From Chromera velia (Eukaryota; Sar; Chromeraceae), in contig JAHBMJ010001416.1 of the NCBI GenBank assembly GCA_018398765.1, forward strand, positions 87,790-112,759: a stretch of 24,970 nt of DNA. Direction: 5' to 3'. The position numbers and the translations under genes were made by a program. Numbering within the stretch: the first letter of the stretch is position 1; each line of letters starts with the position of its first letter. Of the stretch, positions 1 through 10,500 are shown piece after piece. The notes beneath the pieces were generated by a model, which was given only the letters and a program-made list of their open reading frames with translations, did no database searches and had not been told where the DNA came from.

Positions 1-304
1 TGAAGAAAGTTTCCAAAAAAGAAAAACCGCTTCACTGGTTGATCCCTCGTGCGCCTTCCCTTACTTTCATACAGAATTCTTTTTCATACAGAATTTATTT
101 ATTTATACATTTATTTATACATACTGTATGAAGAAAGTTTCCAAAAAAGAAAAACCGCTTCACTGCTTGATCCCTCGTGCGCCTTCCCTTACTTTCATAC
201 AGAATTCTTTTTCATACAGAATTTATTTATTTATACATTTATTTATACATACTGTATGAAGAAAGTTTCCAAAAAAGAAAAACCGCTTCACTGCTTGATC
301 CCTC
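1..304. repeat. 128-bp tandem repeat, about 2.4 copies
   Basis: Copies start at 1, 129 and 257 with TGAAGAAAGTTTCC; the first two differ by one base (CACTGG / CACTGC). Each unit contains the word TTTCATACAGAATTCT and an AT-rich tail (TTTATTTATAC)n. The array may extend left of the window. It lies in the intron right after the 328-495 exon donor. Confidence 0.92.
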
Positions 305-327
305 GTGTGCCTTCCCTCCCCCCCCAC

Positions 328-495
328 CTTCACAAATGCTGCCCACGCCCGTGCGATCCGTGTATCCCCACCGACAGCTGCACGAGTACGAGCCGGCAGT
401 GTCTGTGCAGTCGGCGGTGAAGGTGACGGCGGAGGGAGAGAAGTCGGAGGTCCGACGGGCGCAGAGATGCATTCCCGTCGAGCACTCGTCAAGTA
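328..495 (-). CDS. EGF-like module exon (long variant), last exon in window
   Basis: The exon is 168 nt, phase 1-1. The acceptor is CCTGCAG and the donor GTGGGG. It encodes [11 protein letters not shown], an inserted segment [18 protein letters not shown], then [12 protein letters not shown] and [14 protein letters not shown]. It splices out to the left, so the gene continues beyond position 1. Confidence 0.75.
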
Positions 496-3400
496 CTGCA
501 GGCAGGCAGGCAGCAGGCACATCCATACATCCATCCGTCGACAGACAAACAAACAAACAGACAGACAGAGTGCAACTGGGTGAGTGTGCGTTAAAAGGAA
601 AGAGGAAGAGTAGGTCAGTGACTCGATAAGTGTGAGAGTGGCTGAATGAGAAACCCTAGCATCGGCATGCACGCAGACGTACAAACGAACGGGCAGACTT
701 CCTAAGGATCCTTTTCATAGTTTAGATGCATGACTTGCAGCATTAATTCTGTTACAGAGCATGGTTTCACTTCTTTCCACGAACCACAAAGACCTGTAGT
801 ACCAGGGACCGACCTAGCTACTGTAGAGAACGCCCTGTCTTCATGCGTGGTGTTGGATGACAGCGATTTGAACGTTCAGGCGGAGACGGAAAGAAAGGCA
901 GAAACACCGAATTCCTTCTTGACTGACTGACAGCATTTGTCGCTCAGGAGGGTCCAGTTTTGAGGGCACACACAGTCTGTTACGATTGTCAGTCCGTACG
1001 TCCCGCTCTGTCCTCCTTCTCCGGTAACGCGACAGTCGAAGATCTCTGCGGGAGATGAAGGCTCAAAGGAGAGGGAGGCTGCGTCTGGCCGAGACGGACA
1101 AATGGATGCGCCCACATCCTGCAGTCAAACAAACCTCCCAAAATGCATCACGCTCATGCGGAAGCGATGAGAGGAATCTTCCAGCGCAAACAATAATCGT
1201 CAGTGCGAAGGGTGCAAGCGCACTGTTGCGAGAATGAAATCAAAATAGACTTTTAAAGAATCATCACTTGCAAAAGGAAGTGGGCAGGCACATCGAAACA
1301 AATGGTGAGAGACGACTCAATGACTTTGTTTTTTTCTCTCTAGTTCCAGGACTGATGAAAATGGAAAACAAGAAAAGAAGCGAAAATCTGAGAGCCCACG
1401 GTCCAGAAAGGCACAATCTTTAGGGGTTTGTGACTTCATGCTTCATACGTGAAGCCATCTCTGCCGATAATTAATGCGATGCACCAAAATGTTGTTGCGG
1501 GATGCCGACAGGAACAGCAGCAGTGAGTGTGTTGCATGAGCACACATGATAAGCAGGGATTCGAAGATCTGCAAGGCTACACCAAAGGAAAGCAACACCC
1601 TTCAGTTCAGGAAAATGAGAGAAGGAAGATCACACAACCACAAAAACAAATTAACCTGGGAGGTGCCGATGCAAGTGTCGTCTGCCAGATTCGCAACAGA
1701 GAAGGCGGAATCAAAATTGGTCTGCGAAGTACAGGTGGAGACCTCAAACGTCCTATTGGGGAGTTCTTGATTGCCCTCCAGGAAGACGGAAGGTTGTGCG
1801 AATCTCTGCAAAGACGCAGGCTCAGAAGGCAAAAGCGCGCAGACGTCTGCCGGCTCCGTAAGGGCAGACTGCTCCGTGATGGTCACGCTGGTCGAGCAAG
1901 ACAGGGTCCGTGTGGCTGCATTCATTCATTCATTCATTCATTCATTCATTCATTTGAATGCAAAAAAACGGTTCCAAAGGTCAGGTACAAAGGAGCTCTC
2001 TGGTGGTCTCAATCTTTCAACTTTCAGCTTCTAGTAGTTAGTGCTCTTGGTTTGCACTTTTCTTTTTCGAAACATAAGCGAGGAATGTTGTCTTAACAAA
2101 AATAAGTTTTGAACGTCGAAACTGTTTTTCGCCTGCCCGTGCGCGTCGACGACATGTGGCCTCACGAGAATAAAAAAGAGAGAGAGAGAGAGAGCGAGAG
2201 AGGCGGACCATAGCACTGCACGCCGTCTCCCGCGAATCCAGTCTCTTGATATTTTGTAAATTCTTCGAATAAATTTGAATATTTTCGAATATCTTTGTAA
2301 ATGTTTGGTGCACCCACCATAGCACTGCACGCCGTCTCCTGCGAATCCGGAATTGCAGGAGCAAGTGAAGCTTCCATCCAGGTTGAAGCACGTCGCACTC
2401 CCGTGGCAATCGTTGGCGCCCGTGGAGCACTCGTCAATGTCTGCATGGAGCACGCCCGCGTGCACGTTGTAAAATGGTATTCGAATGAATGTTGATTTTT
2501 TCAAGTGGTCTTCTAAAAGCGGAGCCGAGAAATCCTGCCACCTACTGATTGCCAGCTGAGCAGATCGCTAAATGGCTGTCTCTCATCAGATTGAAAGTAC
2601 TGAAGACGTGAAGAAAAATTGTACTTCGGCTGTCCAAAGCAGTCCTGAGACTGGCCTAGCTAGATTGCTGACACGCATTCTTTGCCTCGACGGAAAATGG
2701 TGCACAGAAATAAACATAGACTCACCTGCACACGTGTCCCCTCCAAAGCCACTCAGGCAGGTGCACGAGAAGCTCCCTTGGGAGTTTGCACATGTTCCTC
2801 CTGGGCTTTCACAGGAGTGCGTTGTGAGGGCACACTCGTCTCTGTCTGCACGCCGGCCATGCATAGAGGCAGGAAGAGAAGAGAAACTTTTGTTGATTTC
2901 CCGTAGCTCTCCTGACAGATTCCAGAAAAGAAACACACGCCATCAACCTTTCCTTTGAATGCATCTTTGCAGCATCTTTCTGATCGAATTTTCAGGCTCT
3001 TTGAAAAAACAAACTCGCAAATTGATGGTCACGCATTTCCGTACATAGAAACACAGGCCTATCTATGTACATGTAGTGTGTGCACACACAAATGAAAGTC
3101 CAATTGAAAAACGAAAAAAGAACCAACGGACCTGTGCAAAAGTTGGAGCCCGAGGCTGAATATCCTGCTGTGAGGCAGAGACACTCAAAGCTCCCCACTG
3201 TGTTCGAGCACGTTGCCCCGAGAGAGACGATACAGTCGTCTGTCCCCAAAGAGCATTCGTCAATGTCTGCATGGATCTAGGTATGCAAACATGCATTTGT
3301 GGAAATCATCAACGCAGGGACAGACGTGGCCAATGGTAGCCTTGACTCCCTCAGTGAATCTGATTGCTCGAACTTTTCTTGACGCTCTTTTGAACAGTTT

Positions 3401-6313
3401 GATGTACGAACACATTTTTGATTCTGCATTTGTGGGCTGGAGGAATGAAGTTGTATCAATCGCATCGCTTAATTTTTTTGCAGCAAGGCATTCATTCCAC
3501 TTACCCACCTGTGCAGTTCTTTTTTTTTTTTTTTTTCAATTAAGGAAAGGCATTCCACTGACCCACCTGTGCAGTTCTTTGTTTTTCTTTTTTATTTCAA
3601 TTAAGGAAAGGCATTCCACTTACCCACCTGTGCAGTTCCTTTTTTTTTCAATTAAGTAAAGGCATTCCACTGACCCACCTGTGCAGTTCTTTTTTTTTTT
3701 TTCAATTAAGTAAAGGCATTCCACTGACCCACCTGTGCAGTTCACGCCGTCGCCTGTCGCTCCAGGGTTACAGCTGCACGAGAAACTCCCATGAGTGTTC
3801 GCACAGGAAGCCAAGGAGGCGCAGTTGTCGGTGTCGAGTGTGCACTCGTTCAAGTCTGCAAAAAAACGAAAGAGCGGATCAAGAGACTTATGGGGAAGAA
3901 AATCTGTTTGCATGCCTTCCAACCAATTTGAGCATGGGACACGGAGCCGAACGTAGTTAGGCCGGCCGTCGTGAAAGGCTGCATCGACATGCAATGAAGG
4001 CTGCAATTTGAAACACGTACGTAAAAAAATAGCTCATGCACAGACCTGCTCCTCCTAATGCCCAATGCATCGTCTGTCTGCTTTTCAAGAAAGATCCGTG
4101 CGGCCATCCGGCCATCATGTCTGCCTGCCTGACGACTCTGGGGGACCGCTTGCTGCCTCGTTTGAGCTGATGGGAATCTGTAGAGTAGATTCACCAAACT
4201 AAAAAAAGTGCCTGAATCCAAACCCAGGCTTCTACTGATCAGCTCACCGCTGCACGTCACCCCATCCCCAGAGAATCCCGTGTTGCATGCGCAGCTGAAG
4301 CTGGCCCCCGCATCCGTGCACAGGGCGTCGGAGTGGCAGTCGTCGAGCCCGAGAAAGCACTCGTCGATGGCTGCATAGATCGATTCATCCATTTTTAGCC
4401 AGCCTCATACTGAGATGCGATTATCGCTTAATTGTGGATGAATGAAAGGTAGACATGAAAGAAAATACAGTGTTGGCCAGAGAGAGCGACGTTTTGCATC
4501 CTATTCTTGATCACTCCCTTGTTGCTGAATGGCTAGCGCCTCTTCCTTTCCTTGGGAGGACAATCGACAAACTTTTTTTTCTCTTCCTTGAATTCCCTCC
4601 ATCTCCTTGAGTCTCTCTCGTGCTCATTCCGTGCCTCTGACTCTGTCTGTCTGCCCATTTGTCTCTCACTCTGTCTATCTGTCTATCAGTGTCTCTCGAT
4701 CAGTACTGAGCGACAAAGAGACAGACTTGAGCACGAGACTCCATCTCCAGCAAAGCCACTGTTGCAAGAACACGTGAAGCTCCCCTGTATATTCGAGCAC
4801 GAAGCGTCTCCATTGCAGTTGTCAGTCGCCAAGTTGCACTCGTCCGAATCTGCAGACAGATAGACAGAGAGAGAGAAAAAGTAAGCATCGCGCTGATGGA
4901 AAACAAAATTCCGCAGATTGCAATGCCTGCACAGAGGATAAATCTATTGAGCCCGGCCCCCCTGTGTGTGTCCATGTTTCATATCTGCGATCCCCAGCAC
5001 TTAGACAGTCCCTCCCGAGCACTTAGACAGTCGCACAGACAGGCCTGCAGATCGATTTAAACCAGCCAGCACGGATACGAGAAGCTGCACTGCCAAGTAT
5101 GTTGGACAAGCGATCCATTGACAGACCAGAAAGAAACACGCACACACACACACACAGAGCGAAATCGCGAAGTTTCGCGATGTTTCTCTGTCTCTTTGAA
5201 CTCTCGTTCCCAACCAACGAACGAACCAACTCACCGGTGCACCCCACGCCGTCTCCTGAAAACCCGACGTTACAGGCACACGTGAAGCTTGCACCGGCAT
5301 CTGTGCAAGTGGCGTTGGCATCGCAGTTGTGGATGTTCAGGTTGCACTCGTTGGCCACTGCAATCAATCACTCACTCAGTTACTCAATCAATGAATCAAT
5401 CAGTCAATGAACAAAGAAAGAAAGAAACAGACAAGCAGACAGACAAAGAAAGAGCGAAAGAAACAGAAAAACGAAGGAACGAAAGAAACAAAGGGAGAAA
5501 GAAAGAAAACCAGCGGTGCCCATCAAGTTCTCTCTCGCTTAAGATTCTCTGAAAATGCACAGGACCCCGGTCCTTGTGAAGTTTGCAAGATCCGAGCGGA
5601 GCATGCATTTCCTGAACAGCCAGTGTATTGTATGATGGAGACATCTGTTCCCCAATCCTCATCAGAGCAGATGCATATCAGCTGCCTGACCTGAGCAGGT
5701 GGGCGGCGTCCCTTTCCACGTTGACGTCCCCGGTGCATCCCCCGTGCAATTGAAATTCACATTTCCCGCACTGTCGAGGACGAAGCCGGGATCGCACATG
5801 TAGGCGAAGGAGGCGGAGTCGCCTGTGTTGCCCGTCTGGCCGGCACTTATGCGAAAGACGTTTGACGTGAGATTGTTCGGCTGGGGATCTGAGGTCTCGT
5901 TGCAGGAGGCAGCTGCACGCAGGTGATTGAGTGCATTGAGAGAAGAAAGATACATGTAGGAGGAAAAGTGCAGTCTCGTGGTTGAGGAAAAGGGAGTATA
6001 AAATCCATCCAGATCTTTCTCTTTCCCTCTCGTATTTCTTCACATTCACTCTGTGCCTTGTCCCCTTTTTATCTTTATGATTTCGTGGCCCTTTGTCAAA
6101 AAGATGGGGGGTCTTTCTCTGGTGGACAAAGTAAGGTGGGGGTTGGGGGTCCATCTGTGTCTTTTTTTGCATGCTTTTTCTGCCGGCAGCTTTTCCTTTT
6201 TCTTTCCTCAACAAAATGCGAAAGCGACTCAAGCAAGAAGGGAAGACAGACAGGTTGATCGACCGACTGTGTTCTCAAAAGAGAAAAAGAAAGAAAGAGA
6301 GAGAGAGAGAGAA

Positions 6314-6366
<53 letters not shown>

Positions 6367-6437
6367 NNNNNNNNNNNNNNNNNNNNNNNNNNNNNNNNNN
6401 NNNNNNNNNNNNNNNNNNNNNNNNNNNNNNNNNNNNN

Positions 6438-6505
<68 letters not shown>

Positions 6506-6529
6506 CGAGCGAGAGAGCGAGAGAGCGAG

Positions 6530-6574
<45 letters not shown>

Positions 6575-6714
6575 CTGCATGCCCCACCGGTGCACGTCAC
6601 CCCATCCCCAGAGAATCCCGTGTTGCATGTGCAGAGGAAACTCAGTCCGTTGTCAGCACATGAAGCGTCGGAGTGGCAGTTGTGAGTCCCCAGAGAGCAT
6701 TCGTTCGCGACTGC

Positions 6715-6757
<43 letters not shown>

Positions 6758-7274
6758 AAAATTATCAAGTCGAACACACAGACAAGAAAAGTGGTGTGTT
6801 CATTCAAAAGCTTTCTAGCGCCACTCCACTAAGCGGTCTGCAAGGGGAACGTCTCCTGTGCATGTGCTACAAAGATGCACGCTCGCGTGTAGGGAGTAAT
6901 GGCTCACGTACCTGCGCATGCAATCCCGGAACCCGTGAATCCGGTGTTGCAGGAGCATTCAAAGCTCCCGGCCGTGTTTGCACATGTGGCGTTGCCGTTG
7001 CAGTCATGAGATGCGAGGGAGCACTCGTTGACATCTGCAGAGACGCAGGAAAGGAAGAGACAACCAGTTCTTTGGGGAAAGTCTGAAAAAGGAAGGGAGA
7101 CGGAGATAGAGAAAAGAGCATCAGTCAGAAGGACAGAAAGTGGAAGGGTACAAGTGAGAAAGACCTGACGAAACAAAACGGGGAGGGGGGAGGAGGAGCC
7201 AGAAAAGAACAGAAAAAGAGAAACGACGAAAGAAAAAAGAAAGGATGAAAGAAAGAAAGAAAGAAAGAAAGGAA

Positions 7275-7307
<33 letters not shown>

Positions 7308-7314
7308 GAAGGAA

Positions 7315-7345
<31 letters not shown>

Positions 7346-7505
7346 TAAAAACAGAAACAAACGATCAAAGAAAGAAAGAAAGAAAGAAAGAAAGTAAGAA
7401 AGTAAGAAAGAAAGAAAAAGAAAGAAAGAAAAAGAAAGAAAGAAAGAAAGAAAGGAAGCAAGCAAGCAAGAAAGGAAGGAATGAAGGAAGGAAAGAAGGA
7501 AGTAA

Positions 7506-7539
<34 letters not shown>

Positions 7540-10500
7540 AGGAAAGAAAGAAAGAAAAAAAGAAAGGAAGGAAGGAAGGAAGAAAGGAAGGAAGAAAAAA
7601 AGAAAGAAAGAAAAAAAGAAAGAAAGGAAGCAAGGAAGGAAGGAAGTAAGGGAGGAAGTAAGGGAGGAAGGAAGAAAGAAACCACAAGAAAATTAGAAGA
7701 GGAAGACAAGCGAGCACGTGGAGCCAGACAGAAACACAGACACATAGACACAAAGACACACAGACAGAAAGGACGACTAAATGGAAGAAAAGAACCCTAC
7801 ACTGCCAGACCGTTGCACGTCACGCCGTCTCCAGAAAATCCAGTGTGCAGTTGCAAAAAAAACTTCCGCCACTGTCCATGCAGGTCGCATTCGAGTGGCA
7901 ATTGTCGCTCCCCAAAGTGCATTCGTCTACGGCTGCAAAGAAAAAAAAAAGCAATCACAATTAAATTCTCTCCCGAGTCTTTTTAAAGAGACACCAGTAA
8001 CGGGTCAGAAACAACCCAGACTATGGCAAGAAAGAATTCAGTGCAATATGTCAATGTTGATCAAAATCATCACAAAAGATGAATTCTTCGTTTCGCCTGG
8101 ATGTGAATGAAGGCCTTGCGTGGGCCGCTAGAAGGCTATCGGGAGGTGCATGTACGGCATAAAACTGCCCCGCACAGGTTTTCACACACGCCTCTTTCCG
8201 TTGAATAACCAGACAACCCCCGCCTCCCCCCCCTCCCCGCACGCTCCGACGTACTTGCACTTGCATGCACACGAGAAGCTGCCCGCTGTGTTGGAACATG
8301 TCGAGTTTCCGTGACAGTCATGGACGGAGGTTGCGCACTCGTCGATGTCTGCAGCGACACACGTGCAGTCTTTCGCTAATGTTTGGCAAACAGATGCGTT
8401 TTTTAGCGTATCAATATCAATCAGCAGTTTTTCCTGCACTTGTGAAATCCACAACGAAATTCAGGTGATCTCTTCCGATCGTCAAGGACCCAGAAAGCGC
8501 CTTAATTCCTCTTCAATCAGTCCTCAGAGAGACAATTAACAAAGCGTTCAATGAAATTAAAACAACCAGAAGCAGAACGTAGCACGGACACTGTACGTTG
8601 TGTGGGAACAATCAGAGTCATCAGCCCAGAGCTAGCCGGATTCATTCTTATACCAGCGCGCTCGATTGATGTTTCGAAATGAGCTTTTCGCCAACCACCC
8701 AGATTCAGCAGAGGAGACCGCACATTCACACATCACCGTTACTGAGACAAAAAAAAAGATTCAACCTGTGGGATGGATTCAGGCTCTTGTAGTATCTTAC
8801 CGTTGAAGAGAGGTAACGTAATCACAGAACACCTTTCAGCCAATCCAAGAACATGAGTCAACTTCGAGCAACAGCCACGCGGACAAACCCATGCACCCCG
8901 ATGACCCTCCATGCACTCACACCAACCTGAGCACACCACGCCGTCTCCTGAAGTTCCAGCGTTGCAGTTACACACGAAACTTCCCCACGAGTCGTTGCAA
9001 GTGGCGTCTGTGTGACAATTGTCGGACCCCAACATACACTCGGCAACATCTGCAGCGTGCGAGGCCAACACAAGATGATGAAGATGCAAGCAGTGAGTGC
9101 ACTTGCGAGACACCACAAGAGAGAGAGAAAGAAAGAGAGAGATGAAGTGACTCTTCTGCTGCAGGATGAGAGCACAGGAAGACACAGAGAGCACTGCAGG
9201 GTGAGAGGGACCGACTAGAGCAAGTGATGCCGTCTCCAGAGAAGCCATCGTTGCAGCTGCACGTGAAGCTTCCGACTTCATTTGCACACGTTGCCTGGTT
9301 GTGGCAATCGTCACTCGACACCCCACACTCATCGACATCTGCAGACACTCATTAAGGAAAAAAAAAAAAAAAACTTTTCTTCACTCATCGACATCTGCAG
9401 ACACTCATTCAGGAAAAAAAAAAAAAAACTTTCTTCACTCATCGACATCTGCAGACACTCATTAAGAAAAAAAAAATAATTTCTGCACTCATCGACATCT
9501 GCAGACACTCATTAAGGAGGTTTGGTGGAAGGGAACGAAAAGCACTCGATCGAATGAGCCATTCCCTTGAAGGAGGGAGACAGCTACTAATGAAGCAGAA
9601 CGGGAGTCTGAAAGATGCACACCTCCCTTCGCAAATACTGACTTGACTGACAGAATCGCTGGACGGCATGGGAGAGAGAACGAATGGATCGCTAGCCCTA
9701 GCTCCATTCTGTATGTAAGGTGGCTGACCGTTACAAGACGCCACGCCGTCTCCATGCATTCATTTTCATACAGAATTCTATGAATGCATAGAGAAAATGA
9801 ATGCGCATGAAAATGAACGCATGGCTGACCGTTACAAGACGCCACGCCGTCTCCAGAGAAGCCTACATTGCATCCGCATGTGAAGCTGGAACCGCTGTCT
9901 GTGCAGGTGGCGTTCGCGTGACAGTTGTGGATTCCCATCGAGCACTCATCCGTGCCTGCATGCATGCATTCGGACCGTCGACGTCCATGAATATGCTGTC
10001 GTGCCAAAATCAAAGCGTTCGGATCGCACAGATACGCATAGACACGAGATAGAGAGAGAGGTCATACAGACACCCCCCCTGCCCATCCACGCAGAGACAC
10101 AGACCTAAGCACGATAAGCCGTCTCCAGTGAAGCCAGAGTTGCAGGCACAGGTGAAACTCCCCGCGCTGTTTGTGCACGAGGCGTCGGTGTGGCAGTTGT
10201 GGTTCGGAATGGTGCTCGTCTAGATCTGCGCTCAGATAGACAGAAACAAAGAAAGACAGTTGAGGCGAAGAAGCTTCGCAACTCTGATGTTGCGTTTCTG
10301 CATCCGTCTTTCAACATGCACAAATAAATATATGTGTTTTGGTGACTGCATGACTGCTCCCTTCCCTTCGCGCTTAATCACCAGGAACCTCCTAGCTGCG
10401 TTTCTTCAGGGCCTCATGTTTGGCATGGTGTGACGCACTCTTATCTTTCCCCCCTTTCCTCCCATTTTTCCTCTACCCTGTAGTCCTACCACCTCTCCGA

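Noticed and set aside
2162-2446. Continuous frames running from the EGF exon through the intron
   Set aside because: The read-through repeats [11 protein letters not shown] only because the exon end is duplicated in the intron; a good GTGGGT donor ends the exon at 2318.
6053-6818. Long open frames on both strands (ERERERE and SLSLSLS runs)
   Set aside because: They are translations of the (GA)n microsatellite and the N gap; only the EGF exon at 6588-6710 inside is real.
7121-7759. 212-residue minus-strand frame rich in FLSFFLS and its KKERKKE counterpart
   Set aside because: A low-complexity reading of the homopurine tract. It looks like membrane helices but has no stop only because of base composition.
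8517-8729. Weak EGF-like trace on the minus strand (DDSDCSH...RATFC)
   Set aside because: Too few cysteines and no fitting acceptor or donor pair. It could be a decayed module, but chance is as likely.
9326-9520. CRISPR-like array
   Set aside because: Regular spacing, but the spacers are A-rich and alike, and the repeats are copies of a splice acceptor in a eukaryotic intron.
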